A DNA stretch of 64,000 bases from NCBI GenBank assembly GCA_963920705.1, contig OY987227.1:26145935-26209934 (forward strand), given 5' to 3'. Numbering within the stretch: the first letter of the stretch is position 1; every line of letters starts with the position of its first letter. This document shows, in pieces, positions 1 through 12,476 of the stretch. This DNA is from Odiellus spinosus. Taxonomy: Eukaryota; Arthropoda; Arachnida; Opiliones; Phalangiidae. The position numbers were made by a program, and so were the translations under genes. The notes under the pieces were generated by a model. The model saw only the letters and a program-made list of their open reading frames with translations, was not told where the DNA came from and searched no databases.

Positions 1-645
1 CGGGGGAAAAAAAGAAAGCTAGGATTTTTTGGTATTATGTTCTTTAACAATCGAGATCGTTTTCATCAACGTATTTAATCTCACGCCCGGTTATTTTCGA
101 GGATGGGGGGGGTGAGGAGAATGTTTGCCCAGGGATGAGATCTCCTCCGGGGAATAAAACTTTTAATCCGTGCCGTATAGGAAGGACGTTCCTCTATAAA
201 TCTAATCATGTTTCTGTTATAGATAGAAACGACGGCCGGGGTTTGTTTGACCATGTTAAGGCTCTATGTACACTCCCAAAAGAAAGGTATTTTTTTTACA
301 GATGGTTCGTATACCCTTATACGCGAAAACTCTATTTACCTAATGAATTTGAACCGGTTTTGAAACTATTTAGTTTTTACAACTGGTATCAGGTAACAGT
401 TGCCGAAATAATTTTAAAAAGATGGTATAAAATATGCCGGATAACTTATATATGACCGTTATCCGAAAAGTAATTAAGTTTTAATGTATGATCACGCTAT
501 CCTCTTAAGTTCGAGTATTTGACCAGATTGAGAGTTTTTAGGGTTTACATCATTTTGAGTGTCAGTTTTGAGATTTTTTTCATCATATACACTAACCTAA
601 TTTTCTTAAATAATTATGATTTAGAGAAATATTTCAAGGTATCGC

Positions 646-987
646 CAGAAGCCGATGAAACCCTCCTTTGAAGTCTATTACTCCCTGGTCTTGTCTACCC
701 CTCTCTGTATGGGTTAGTTTCAAAAAGCGCGATTCGTACGCCTCCTAACGGTAGATGTTTTCGGAGCGGGAGTTCGTCGAGCGAATATCTCTATAGCAGC
801 CTTGGAGTTCGTCAAAAAAAAACGTCGTCGTTTGTGGAGAGAAAGAATTTCCAATTTTTCCTTAGACAGGGGGTATGAAGTAGGACCCCTCCGATCTCGT
901 AAAATTGGGAAAGTTACCCATACAGAGAGGAGCGCTATATCGAACATTAGAGTAGTAGACTTCAAAGGAGGGTTTCATCGGCTTCTG
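646..987 (+). mobile_element. MITE family M7a, copy 1 (342 bp)
   Basis: Family definition: ~337-bp non-autonomous element with near-perfect terminal inverted repeats of ~32 bp beginning CAGAAGCCGATGAAACCC. The ends share further inner blocks (CTCTCTGTATGGGT) that extend the imperfect inverted repeat to ~70 bp. No transposase is encoded. I call plus the orientation that reads ATTACTCCCGGGTCTTG after the left end. This copy is flanked by GTATCGC on the left and GTATTGC on the right, a 7-bp target duplication with one substitution, suggesting a somewhat older insertion. It belongs to the subfamily with AGTTTC after TATGGGTT. Confidence 0.93.
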
Positions 988-2043
988 GTATTGCTTGTTT
1001 TCCATGTTTCTGTGTGAACACTGAATACAGCTGACCCCAGACAATTATTTACACTTTGACCTTTCCAAAAATATTTATTTTAGATAAGACAGGACTTATC
1101 TAACCCTTTTTCTTAATTGCAAAATTTTATGCTCAGTCTAATCAGATGTTTGAATAAGAAATATACAAATCAAGACGAATTAAAATCATTGATTGGAATA
1201 TGCAAATCGATTTCAAAAGTGTGAGAAACTTTTCACAATTATTGGACACTTTTTGGTGTTTAAATTAATTAAGTTAAAATGTAAGTGAAGTATTGTATTT
1301 ATCGAGTCGTTTTCTTTGTAAAAAAATATTTCAACTAGAAATCTACACCAATATTTGAAATCGAAGAAAGAAAACTAATAAATTTTGGGGTTATTTCCTT
1401 CACTTGGAACTAAAAGACTTGTGTAAGACAAATTTAAATTCACCGCGTTAGCTCATCCGCTAATATAATCTTCGAAGCTATACCAGAAGGAAAAAAAAGG
1501 TTTTCAACATGACGATGATTTCTCTGCCAGGATAAGATTCCCGGTAGCTGAAAGAATAAATTCTGTTTTCTCCGGAGGATAGAGAGTGAGAGATGGAAAG
1601 ATGCTAGTCTAGCCACCACGTACACGAGGAAACGAGGATGAGAAGGATGGAACTGAGGAGGAGTTAAGCTCGAGTATCGAAACGGAATACAATTAGAAGC
1701 GTCACTCCGAGAGTTCCGATTCTCTTTCCACCTCGCAAAACCCAAACCGAAAATTCCCCATTGGCAAAGGTTTTTACTGCCTCCAATACATTGAAGTTTT
1801 TAGTCATATATTACAAGTTGCGGTAGTAGTTGTAGTAGTAGTGGTGGTGGGTGTCGTGCAATGATGGGCACGCTACACGGAGTGTCTTCTACAGTAGAAG
1901 GCCAGCGATGAAGGCCTTCCACTGTACTAAACTTCGCGAAGCATGGGCCTTGCTGTTCAAAAGGGTTTTGCTTTTCTATCCCCGTAAAACAATTAAGATA
2001 ATTTTTATTTGTTCATCGTTTTTGACGAATTTGGTGTCATTAT

Positions 2044-2335
2044 CAAGAAGGATCAGATAAGGAGAGGAAAAGTGGGAAAGGCGCGGCTCCTACTGCGTCG
2101 GCCTAAACTCCCACTCTGGGAGAACGGGGGACAGACGGGGGTAGAGATGCTTCGTGGTAAATTGTTGTCACGTGGGTAAAACGAATCCTTTATGAGACGC
2201 GCTAGCTAGCGACCACGTGACAACAGTTTACCTCGAGAATTTTCTATCCCCCCTTTCCACCCGAGTGGGAGGTTGGCTCTTCTCTCTCTAACTCAACGCA
2301 GCCCCACTTTTCCTCTCCTTATCTGATCCTTCTTG
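2044..2335 (+). mobile_element. MITE family M7b, copy 1 (292 bp)
   Basis: Family definition: ~291-bp element with perfect ~32-bp terminal inverted repeats starting CAAGAAGGATCAG, unrelated in sequence to M7a. A second, internal inverted repeat (TGTTGTCACGTGG at 2,163-2,175 against CCACGTGACAACA at 2,213-2,225) surrounds a GCTAGCTAGC core, so the whole element can fold on itself. No coding capacity. The flanks read TCATTAT and TCATTAC, a 7-bp duplication with one change. Confidence 0.93.
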
Positions 2336-3339
2336 TCATTACGAAGTTTTCTAGATTATTTAAAATATTTTCACGAGACTTGTACTTCAATAATAAAAAT
2401 CAATGAAGTGCGAGACCATTTTTAAGTGTCCCACATCTTGTTTTCTCCACTTTTCCTTTCCTAGCTATAGGTACCACCTTCCCAGTCTCCCTCCCTACGG
2501 TTTTCCCATAAATGGTTTTCTAGATTCTTTTCCTCCATTGGTTGGAGGCCGGATTCCCGACGGGCCAACATAAGGAAAACGTTTCGATAGCGCGTGATTC
2601 GCATAAAGATTCCGATCGTCTATACTGCTCCGTCTCGAGAGAGATATTCACCCTCTCTTCATCCCACGTATCTCACCCAGGATTGACTAACAACGGAAAG
2701 CGGATACTTTAAAGAATAAAAAATAAAAATGGTGGTGCTCACAGTTTTCTATTAAAAAAAAGGCAGACTCCATATAGGGTACCAACACCGATTGTTGACA
2801 GAGATTTCATTAACCATTGCACGATTCGATAAGGGAAAGAGAGAAGATAGTTCGAGTGTCAACAGAATGAGTAAGCGTATATATAGTTCAAAGGTCACAG
2901 TTTTTTGGCTTTTAATTGAATCAAACTGAACTTCCTAACTCAACAATTTCGGTAAAATAATGTTAATTTGTACCTACGAATACAGCAGCAGCGTATTATC
3001 ATTTAAATTTAAGTTTAAAGAAAAACCCAACTTTAATGAGCCTGATACTTCACGGTTAAAATCTCAAAATTTCTTATAACTGGGTTGAAAAGGAGCAAGT
3101 TTGCTAGAAAGGCTGCAATCTTTATTACGTAAAGATTGAAAATATTCATAGTTAAGTGGCTTATATACTGTTTAAAGAAAGTTATAAAAAATATTTTACA
3201 AACCCAGGGCAAGAATATTTAATTATATTTGTCAAAATTATTAAATTGTACACCGAAATTAATAAAAAAAAAAAAAAACAAGCCGAATTTAGAATTATTT
3301 AATTTCTTTCTCTCCCTGCCTTTCTCTTTATTATAATAT

Positions 3340-3676
3340 CAGAAGCCGATGAAACCCTCCTTTGAAGTCTACTACTCCAATGTTCCATACAGCGCTCCTC
3401 TCTGTATGCGTAAAATTCACAATTTTACGAGTTACAAGGGGTCCTACTTCATCCCCCCTGTCTACGGAAAATTGGAAATTCTCTCTCTCCACAAACGACG
3501 ATGTTTTTTGGACGAACTCCGAGGCTGCTAGAGATATTCGCTCGACGAGCTCCCGCTCCGAAAACATCTACCGTTAGGAGGCGTACGAATCGCGCCTTTT
3601 GAGAATAACCCATACAGAGAGGGGTAAACAAGACCCGGGAGTAATAGACTTCAAAGGAGGGTTTCATCGGCTTCTG
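3340..3676 (-). mobile_element. MITE family M7a, copy 2 (337 bp)
   Basis: Full-length copy in reverse orientation, with perfect 7-bp duplication ATAATAT on both sides. It belongs to the subfamily whose inner block reads GAGAATAACCC and GTTAGAAGGGG (opposite-strand form TTATTCTC). Confidence 0.95.
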
Positions 3677-4475
3677 ATAATATGAAAACTAAAATTTAAT
3701 TCGAAAAACTAGAAAATTTTACTCAAAACATTCAGTTGCCTCGCGGGTATTGGAGGGGCTTCTCTTATCAATCTCGTTTTTAGACAAGTCGAATATAAAA
3801 AGCTTAGAAAACTCTTCTTTCTCTTAAAAAAAAAGCCCCAAAAATAAAAAAATATAATCCTTTTAAACAAATTACAATTTCGCCTAAAAGTAATAAGGCT
3901 GGTATACACTTGAAAATATATATATATTTTTTTTTCACCACCACTACTAGTTTCTCGGTTCGTTCATTCGCTCACAAGCAATACAGTTATACATTTGAAA
4001 GAAGGAAGATAAGATGTCATTAAGCTCATTTCTTTCCTCCTAGCCACCTTTAAATTGTATTGCTTTTAAACCAATGGACGGAATATTGGGCACTATATAT
4101 ACTTTTCGTAGAAAGCTCGCTCTCCCTCTCCGATATTTGGCTCATAAATCATTTGGAGACTGAATGAAAACCCTTATTTTCTCAGACTACTCTTCTACTT
4201 TCCCGTATCTATCGCCCGGAATTTTAGATTGGTCCGAGGAAATCTTACACAAGCATATAGAAAGAAATTCGTGTGGATCAGAGAAGACACAGAATCCTTC
4301 AGCAAAGTACAGCTAGGGGCATATCCCGTATTTTACTAAGGCCTTGTTCATACTGGGTTGAATTACAAAATATTTATCTATATATTAGCAGTTTCATTAA
4401 AGGTAGACTTGGACCTTAGAATGAAATTAATTTATTTATAATTTCTAAAGTTTGGTAAAATTTGCAAAAAGTAAA

Positions 4476-4650
4476 TATAAATTCGGGTCAATCGTGTTAT
4501 TTTAGGCTTCAACAGGGCTTGTAATGTCCTAACATTAAAAGAAAGCCGCCGTTTGAAGCTTAAGGCCTTGGTCACCAAACGCTGGCCTATTCTTGTAGGA
4601 CGTTACAAGCGCTGTTAAATCTGAAATAATTTGATTGATCTGAATTTATA
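4476..4650. mobile_element. Palindromic element with ~55-bp inverted repeats
   Basis: A 175-bp element starting TATAAATTCGGGTCAATC and ending GATTGATCTGAATTTATA. The two arms pair over ~55 bp (GGCTTGTAATGTCCTA against TAGGACGTTACAAGCG). The target duplication may be only TA, as in Tc1/mariner-type elements, but this is uncertain. Confidence 0.7.
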
Positions 4651-5212
4651 TAAATCAGCATCCAAACATTTATCTTTCCGTGATGTGATCCCAACGATCA
4701 GCGAAATAATCTCACAGTTTCACTAACTCAAGAGTGTTAGTTTCACAACGATAGATGTTACTATAATTTGAATACCACCCTGTACCATTTTAACAAATTC
4801 AGTCGTATAACATCGCCTGTTTGCAAGCAACTTGGATAAATATCTGTTAACTCTATAATTAATCATTAAATCTAAGAAATTACCTAGCTTTGTCAGTGCA
4901 GTCAATTCTAGATGAAATTTACAATAAGAGTGGTACCGTAAAAGTTAACACAATATAAGGTCGAATAACTGGAAGTGGATTACATTCGACAAGGAATAAA
5001 GGTAATTAAACCGCCAATATCAGTTGCCATAATCTTACACCCTCGCGTTTTTGGCCTGATTCAGACTGTAGTGTCTGGTAAAGCCTATTTCACGAGGGTC
5101 GTTCACTTTACCTACGCAACTACTTATAATTTATACTTCGAATAAAACTGTTTTAAAAACGAGGGCGATTTGGGTCTGAACGTATCTTGGTAGAAAAAAA
5201 ATATACTCTTAC

Positions 5213-5332
5213 CTTCCTCTCGTTTCCACCTAACGACCGGGTTTGGTTCTCCCTGGGCTTGACAATCGAAGAGAACCGAGCTACCCGCTGTTGCCATCTT
5301 CTCCTCCGGTACGATGGTCCACTGGGGAGCGG
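5213..5332 (-). CDS. Dscam: Dscam-family exon: N-terminal half of Ig8
   Basis: This 120-nt exon, phase 1-1, runs from acceptor TTTTGGTTTGGTAG to donor G|GTAAGA. It encodes (A)APQWTIVPEEKMATAGSS, then Cys in LFDCQAQGEP and Trp in VVRWKREE. This corresponds to the Dscam stretch PPRWILEPTDKAFAQG...VECKADGFPxPQVTWKKA. The second half of the domain, with its Cys, is not in the window and must be further downstream, before position 1. It is the last exon of the gene that I can support here. Confidence 0.9.
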
Positions 5333-5717
5333 CTACCAAACCAAAAAAAGAGATACTATAAGTAAAAGGACTTAGAAAATACAATTGTGAAGATGATGAA
5401 AAAAAAAAAAAAAAAGAAGAGAGGAGCCAATGATACCCCGAGACTTAAAGCGATGGAGATGGAGACCAGGGGTTATTTTGGGGAAGGAATTCTCCCGAGA
5501 CTTGTCGAGTCGAAGAGCTAAAAAAAACCTTGATAGCGCGGTCCTTAGCTAATGGTCAATTCTATATACCTTCTCGACTAGGTCAGCCTTAGTTATAGTA
5601 CACTATCTGCTCTTTGTCGCAATTAGCTTTAGTGATGGGATGGCAAATTGGTTGTTTAGAAGACTGTTCGTTAGTTTAGATTAGGGTTTGGGCTACTTTA
5701 GCGAACGTGGGTAGATG

Positions 5718-6103
5718 AAATTTCCTTGTACTACAATTAGTGAAGTGTCATTGGCCCGCTCGAAGGGGCAAATCTATTTGGGAACTCAGGTTTACAAAAT
5801 ATTCGTACTCTTCGCTCTACCGAAGAGTTCGTAAGAGTTCGAATTCTACGCACTTTCAAAAGGCGCACTCGGCAAACTCGAATGTATAGTCATAAGTTTA
5901 TAAGGAAAACTTTTCAATTGGATAAGAAAATGATACAGCTATAGGCTATAACGTCAGGCGTTGATTGTAATTGGTACCTTTAGATACAGCTATCAAGGTG
6001 AATATAGATCTTAATCACCGAGTACTTAATGTAGAAGAGATTTCGTTGCGTTACAATTAGCCAAGTATCATATTGGCTTGCTCGAGGGGACAAACATTTG
6101 AGT
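5718..6103 (+). repeat. Locally duplicated dispersed repeat
   Basis: 5,718-5,785 (TACAATTAGTGAAGTGTCATTGG... CTCGAAGGGGCAAA) is repeated in diverged form at 6,036-6,103 (TACAATTAGCCAAGTATCA...CTCGAGGGGACAAA). The segment in between, around 5,786-5,895 (AACTCAGGTTTACAAAAT), resembles 61.93-62.03 kb. Confidence 0.5.
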
Positions 6104-6591
6104 TATTTAATGGTAATTAAAATCAGACGTTTCTCAATAATCATCCTTTTACTTCTATCAGGAAACCTCGCCATTAAAAATATCTAATTTATGTACTTCT
6201 GGTATTAACTAATCGAAGGAGTCTGGACCCTTCGGACTCGCTTCAACAAGACCTAAGTCCCAATAAACACTTTAATTGTAAGTAATGGAATCTTTTAAGA
6301 CAAAATATACAAAACTTGATATAAACCGAAACTTAGAGACACTGACGCTTCAAAAAAATATGTCTGGATTAAAAATAAGGAATGGCACGAAGATATTAAA
6401 ACTTATATTAAAAAATATTGAACGAATACCCCCTCCGGCATCTTTTCTCATTATATAATCTCATTCCATCTTGAAGGTCCCCATCGCTCCTGGCCCATCA
6501 TTCCCTTCGCGCGATGCTCCCCTTAAAATGACGTCTGGCGATATAAAAGGAATCTTCTCCAAATTTACAACTAAAAGAATTTTCAATAAAG

Positions 6592-6592
6592 T

Positions 6593-6632
<40 letters not shown>

Positions 6633-6645
6633 TGGGGGGGGGGGG
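6592..6645. repeat. GA microsatellite and G-run
   Basis: About 16 GA units, then AAAGAGAGAT and a run of at least 10 G. Low-complexity only. Confidence 0.9.
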
Positions 6646-6835
6646 AGACTAAAGAAAGAGAACTAAAATTAGAAAATGCCCATTTATCTTATACTACATC
6701 ATGTGGTCTCCTTCATTCCTAAATTTCTCTTCATTTATGAAACTATAAAGATCAAACAGAAACATACTGAAAGCTCTTTGTCTGGATCGTACAAAACTTA
6801 AATTTTTTTTTTTTACCGAGTCTTACCAAAAATCT

Positions 6836-6950
6836 ATCACATTATTTCATATAAGTATACAACGCCCCGTACCTTCAGCAAAGTTCCAGGTAAATATACC
6901 GGCAGATTCTGATTCGAGACACTCTAGCGACCGACACTCTTGGGGCACGG
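6836..6950 (+). repeat. Dispersed repeat shared with 61.8 kb
   Basis: CATATAAGTATACAACGCCCCGTA...CAGCAAAGTTCCAGGTAAAT matches 61,848-61,905 (CATATAAGTAAACAACGCCCCGTA...CAGCAAAGCTCGTGGTAAAT). Confidence 0.55.
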
Positions 6951-7400
6951 CCTAAATTCCGCCCCTCTATGTCGAGGAAGTCCAAATTATTCGAGTCAGA
7001 GAGGGATAATGACTATTTTCGCTAGAGTTTTAAGCAGAAGCCGATGAAACCCTCCTTTGAAGTCTATTACTCCCGGGTCTTGTCTAAACCTCTCTGTATG
7101 GGTTAGTTTCAAAAAGCGCGATTGGTACGCCTCCTAACGGTAGATATTTTCGGAGCGGGAGTTCGTCGAGCGAATATCTCTAGCAGCCTCGGAGTTCGTC
7201 AAAAAAAACGTCGTCGTATGGGGAGAGAGAGAATTTCCAATTTTCCGTAGACAGGGGGGTATGAAGTAGGACCCCTCCGATCTGGTAAAATTGGGAATTT
7301 TACCCATACAGATAGGCGCGCTATAAGGAACATTAGAGTAGTAGACTTCAAAGGAGGGTTTCATCGGCTTCTGTTTTAAGTCATGGGCTCGTACCTTTAA
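6951..7400 (+). repeat. Dispersed repeat (AAATCACTCG family), split by MITE copy 3
   Basis: The sequence CTAAATTCCGCCCCTC...GTCCAAATTATTCGAGTCAGAGAGGG...TTTTAAG continues on the far side of the inserted M7a element as TCATGGGCT. Three paralogues at 33.9, 36.9 and 38.1 kb are uninterrupted. Confidence 0.65.
7035..7373 (+). mobile_element. MITE family M7a, copy 3 (339 bp)
   Basis: Full-length copy with perfect 7-bp duplication TTTTAAG. It sits inside an older dispersed repeat (6,951-7,400), whose paralogues at 36.9, 38.1 and 33.9 kb lack it and so show the empty site. Confidence 0.96.
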
Positions 7401-8797
7401 CCTTTGCTGATAATAGCTACGGTGCGTTGTTTACTTTTATGGAAGTGATGGACTTTTGGTCTTACACGTAAAACTTGAAACGGAATGTTTAGAGATTTAT
7501 GAAATTTAGGGGTAAATACTTTATATCCAATTACTACTGAGATTTACTAAGCCATTACATCAGTAAGTCAATAAATCTTGTACGAGTTAGTTTTAACGAG
7601 TAACTAGTTAATCGTATGAAAGAAACTCGAGGTGCAATGGACTGTAGATAAATTTCTTAAGATTAGGCTTAGCAGCCAAGAAAAAAAAAACTGAAGCAGC
7701 AGAGGGCTGTTTAATTTACATCAAAACTCGTTAACTTTTCAATGATCTAGATAGCTTTTCACAATCGATAATCTTTGGTGCGCCATTATCTAGGAACCTT
7801 TTTTGTCGAGATAGTTCTCTAGAATGCTTTAAATTAAATATTATAGTCAATTATTTAGCTGCTATTTTAAAAGCGCGCACGTATTTTAAAGATAAGCGTA
7901 TTTTATCATTGAGTATACGTCTATTAATGTAAGTTAAGGGGTCATCCCCACATGAATCATTTCGTAACTCTTAAACGACGCCCCGTACGACAAAACGTCA
8001 TAGAACATTTTCGTCTTAAAATGACCCATAGAACCCACTATCCTATCACCATTTTCGAAACACCCTGTATACTATGAGAAATTAGCTAGACAATCAAAAT
8101 ACGGGACATTCTAGGAAAATTTGATTTTCAGAATAATTTAAAAATTCCTTGACTTTACGAGATATATTCAACCCACAACTAATATTTTGTAATACATTTA
8201 TCACGATTTGTCTAAAAATCGGCATTATACTACACCTTTAACTGGGTTAAAGGAGAGCAAAGGGTAGGAAAAAAAAAACAAAAAAGATTGGGGAGAAATT
8301 GGTTCTCGGGAATGAACTGGCTGAGACTCGATCGCGAGAGCCTATAAAGAACTAGGAAATCAATGAAGAAAGCTAAAAGAAGGATTAAGAGGCTTCCAAA
8401 ATCTTTAGCTCATTGTTTTCTCTCTCTCTCCCTCTTTCTCGGCTTTCGTTGAAAAGGTCTCGCGGGCCGAAGAGAAACAAGACTTATTTTCCAGTCCTTC
8501 GACTTTGGATGGAACTTTTTTGGGAGTCTATACCAATACAGTTTCCCTAATCGTGGGACCCTTATAAGGGGTCCCAATTTTCCATCAAAAATAAGATTTC
8601 TAGTTGAAATTACATCACTTCCAAGAATGCTAAAACTCTCATCGATTTTTGGGGCGTGCCGTTGATTGAAGTCGACGATTACATCTTCGTTTATAAGGGC
8701 AGAAGAAAAATAGAGAAAGGCTTGAAAAACTCCCAGTATACCCATTTCATTAACACAGATTTCCGTCTAATTGTTATCAGAAACGAATGTATACAAG

Positions 8798-9134
8798 CAG
8801 AAGCCGATGAAACCCTCCTTTGAAGTCTATTAATCCCGGGTCTTGTCTACCCCTCTCTGTAAGGGTTATTCTCAAAAGGCGCGATTCGTACGCCTCCTAA
8901 CGGTAGATGTTTTCGGAGCGGGAGCTCGTCGAGCGAATATCTCTAGCAGCCTTGGAGTTCGTCCAAAAAACGTCGTCGTTTGTGGAGAGAGAGAATTTCC
9001 AATTTTCCGTAAACAGGGGGGATGAAGTAGGACCCCTTCTAACTCGTAAAATTGTGAATTTTACCCGTACAGAGAGGAGCGCTATATCGAACATTGGAGT
9101 AGTAGACTTCAAAGGAGGGTTTCATCGGCTTCTG
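8798..9134 (+). mobile_element. MITE family M7a, copy 4 (337 bp)
   Basis: Full-length copy with perfect 7-bp duplication ATACAAG. It belongs to the GAGAATAACCC subfamily. An open frame of about 94 codons runs through it but is only the transposon sequence read through into its flank. Confidence 0.95.
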
Positions 9135-9435
9135 ATACAAGGCTTAAGCTATTTTAACCAGTTTGGCGATTGGCATATAAGGGGAAGTTAGGACTGATGA
9201 AAGTGATGACTTGGATAAGAATGCGAAGGGTCATTTACACAAAGCATCGTCTATTTAGCCCTCGCTCTGTTAGTGATGGAAAGATTAACTAGATGGAATT
9301 ACACGTACGGAATTAGATGTACAAATGATAAAGGGACAGTGAAGTGAAAGTATTTTTAAAGAATCAAGTTTTTTAATGGGGTTAAAGGGATAAGTTTCTA
9401 TTAATATTTTTTTTTATAGATTTCTTATAGTTTAG

Positions 9436-9669
9436 TAAGGCCTAGTCCACCAATAAAAGAATTACAAACAAATATTAAACTAGAAATAAATTTTAATAAT
9501 ATAAATCAAAATAGGCTTAACTAGATTCATTCGATAAGGTGGCTAGTCCTTATATGGAGAGTTCATATGATCTCCATGTATCCAGCTAAGCCTATTCTGA
9601 TGATAAGTTTAAAATTTATTTCTAGTTTAATATTTGTTTGTAAATATTTTTATTTTTGCACTAGGCCTA
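9436..9669. mobile_element. Long-inverted-repeat element, AGGCCTAG family, copy 1
   Basis: About 234 bp with ~60-bp arms: GGCCTAGT...ACAAACAAATATTAAAC on the left and its complement on the right. A nested inverted repeat (AATAGGCTTA/TAAGCCTATT) lies in the centre. No coding capacity; the termini are approximate. Confidence 0.75.
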
Positions 9670-10267
9670 TTTAAAAAAAATCAATTGTCAATTGTTAGGT
9701 TGCATTCTCCCTTTAAATGAAAACTACGTGTGACGGATATTTCATGAAGCTAAAATATGTTTAGTTCAAGGTTCAGCTATTAAATGAATGCCAATTAATT
9801 CTGAATATTTTCTTACTCATTTTACACAATTCAGAGAAATTTCCCAAATGTTTTAATATGCGAATTAGTTTCATTTTTTATAGTAGGATCGAAAAAAAAA
9901 AATCCTCTAAGTTGGATAAAATAGCTTGTTACTAAAAAACATTCGTCCTTAAATAAAAACAGCATTAATTAATCTTATTTCACATTAATAAACACCTAAA
10001 ATATACTTCATTAATTCATATAAAAATACCTTAATCCAATCGCAATTGATTATTGCACGTTAAAAATAAACTAACATACCCACAAATTAATTCAACATAT
10101 CAAATAAAAGTTGCCGTAACTGAGCGACAATGCGAATAGTGTCTCCCCCCTCTCGTAGCCAGCATGGCGGCACAGGGTTTGCTTATAGCTAAGCCTAACG
10201 TTCTCAGGGCTACCGCTTTAATGTAGCCGCTGGCGAAAGCGAGATCAGAAACGCCAATTAAAACATA

Positions 10268-10515
10268 AAATTACAAACTCACCGTATTAATCGAACCAAA
10301 ATCATAGCAACTTCTTAATCCCCATTAGTTTGGGTATTCATTGATCATAAATTACGCGCATTAACTGGATTTTAAAGATTAATAAAACCGATTTCATTTT
10401 TAACAATAACGATACGCGTCAACGACGAAATGTCGGCCATCGTTTCACTGTAAATTGGGGAAGAAGGCGAGATTTGCGCAGGCGCGCGCCAGACAGGGAA
10501 GAGGGGGGGGGGGGA
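10268..10515 (+). repeat. Diverged dispersed repeat, copy 1
   Basis: Colinear with 59.51-59.75 kb: AACTCACCG, TTAACTGGATTTTAAA, ACCGATTTCATTTTTAACAA, GGGGAAGAAG and a GC-rich end TGCGCAGGCGCGCGCCAG. The GC-rich tail is followed by a run of 12 G (10,503-10,514). Confidence 0.65.
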
Positions 10516-11845
10516 GACAATTATGATTAAAGGCGGGAATATTTGGCGGGAAAATGATAAAATACAAATTTTAAAGGTGAGTGAAAGATTATATTTTTGT
10601 AAATCGGTTTTATTTGGTGAATAAATTTTGTTGAAGGTTTAAGTTTGTTAGAGATTAGGTTCATATACGTAATAAATTAAATATTTCTGAAATTTCATTA
10701 ACTTTCTTCATGTCCTTTTTATGTTAAACATATAGTGACCAAATCTCCAAAAGTAAATTAAATTAGGCCTAGGACTTGTGTTAGGAGTATTCACTCTCTC
10801 TTTAACTTAGAAATCAATTTTTTTTTTAATCTTGCTGGAATATTAGTAGACATAAGAATGAGATTAAAACCCACGCCTCAGGGGATATGGGCGAATCAGA
10901 AAAAGAAAAAGGCCTAATTTGTTCAGCTTTAATAAAGAAATAGAAAGTACGCCCCCATCTAGCGTGTTTCTGATTGAGGTCAAAGGTCAATATTGAGTTC
11001 GATATTCAATTTAAAATACTTAGAATCGATAAACTATATATTTCCAAGAGTTACATTATTAAATTAAATTCTTACTAATATTATTAATTTCTCTAAAGGA
11101 TAAATTAATTTATTCTTGATCAAGCTACAAGGATAATAAGCGGATTAAAATACTCCAAATTTACCCTCGAACTTAAATTCCAATAAGCGTCAGAACATAC
11201 AACCAGACTAATTTTACATTGGATTAAGTTTAAACCTGCCTATATTATATAATATCCTTATCAGAGAATTTTACTGGAATTAAAACCGAACGGAAACCAA
11301 ATTGGGGATTATAAATTGACTTCAAAAAGATCTTGGCTGAATATTTCGATATATAATATATTTATATATAGAGGAATAATAAGAGAGACCCGCCAAATTT
11401 AATTTTCTGAATTGAAATGAGTTTTCCAGACGACAAAAAAATATATTTCATAATCGTGAATTTACTGAAAAGGTCAAAGACTCCCCCGTTAGCTTTTCAA
11501 CGCGATTTAAAGGATAGGTCTATCTTAAATTGCCATTTGATATAGATGATGATGGCAGCGGTAATCGCAACACGCCGAAACTAGTTGAGTCGTCTTAAAA
11601 TTATATTTATGTTTTAAATATATTTTAACAATACAAATAGTGCACTCAATAAACGTTGTTTTTAAAAACCAGTTTTTAAATATTTTAGTGGGTAATGGCT
11701 GTTTTAAAAAATAGGCCATTTTTGGAGGGGGGGGGGGGTTAAAGGTCAAGCATATCTATGCCGATAGTCCTTATGGGGAATTCTTATAAAATGTTCCTAC
11801 AGCTCCTCCTAGCGTCTAGATTTTCATAAGCAATATAAACCGGCT

Positions 11846-12032
11846 TAAAGCCGCGTTCACACTAGACTTTGAAACCGTTTTTAACTGTTATGTAAAGGTC
11901 AAAATTGAAAATTTTGGGGTTAAATTTAGCGAGCTATTGTCGAAAAATTGAATTATTAGCTTGAAAAATCTATTTAAACATCCGAAACGGTTTGAAAACG
12001 GTTCCAAAGTGTCTAGTGTGAACGTAGCTTTA
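11846..12032. mobile_element. Inverted-repeat element with GTTCACACTAG ends
   Basis: Starts TAAAGCCGCGTTCACACTAG and ends CTAGTGTGAACGTAGCTTTA, with AAACCG/CGGTTT blocks inside each arm. A further end-like motif (CTAGTGTGAACGTAGC) at 12,150-12,165 suggests a second, nested or truncated copy. A TA target duplication is possible. Confidence 0.65.
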
Positions 12033-12453
12033 TTGTAGCTACAATAAATCGATTTATAAAGACAACGTGGGAACATATGACCCTTAAAACGATTCCTGGC
12101 GATCTGAATATCGGTTTGATTTTACCGTTTCAAATCGATTAAGAAATGCTAGTGTGAACGTAGCTTTTGAAAGATATTTGAGACGTGGATTATTAACTTA
12201 TTATTTAACTATCAGTTTAATTCGTAACTTTGCAATTAAGGGTCAGATTCTGTTGTAATTGGACTAATTTTGAAGTTTAAATATTTCGATAATTCCTAAA
12301 ACTATTAATTTTAAATTACACTTTTCCTTTAAATGGGAAACCGTTCATTATTATATACTTTAAAATATACTGTCTGACTGATAACGAGGGAGACAATTTA
12401 TCAAAACTAATTAATAATCCCGTAGATATAGAGCCGGGTCGTCTAATAATCTA

Positions 12454-12476
12454 ACTCTCTCTCTCTCTCTCTCTCA
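12454..12476. repeat. CT microsatellite
   Basis: About 11 CT units in the Ig7-Ig8 intron. Confidence 0.9.

Larger units (their letters stand above)
1..5212 (-). other. Intron downstream of Ig8a exon (partial)
   Basis: At least 5.2 kb of intron leading to the second half of Ig8 outside the window. It holds two ~340-bp transposons (0.65, 3.34 kb), one ~290-bp inverted-repeat element (2.04 kb) and a 175-bp palindromic element (4.48 kb). I looked for the missing Ig8 half on the minus strand and did not see it. Confidence 0.75.

Noticed and set aside
1440..1745. 101-codon minus-strand frame as the missing second half of Ig8
   Set aside because: It lacks the Tyr-x-Cys motif and any Ig-like spacing.
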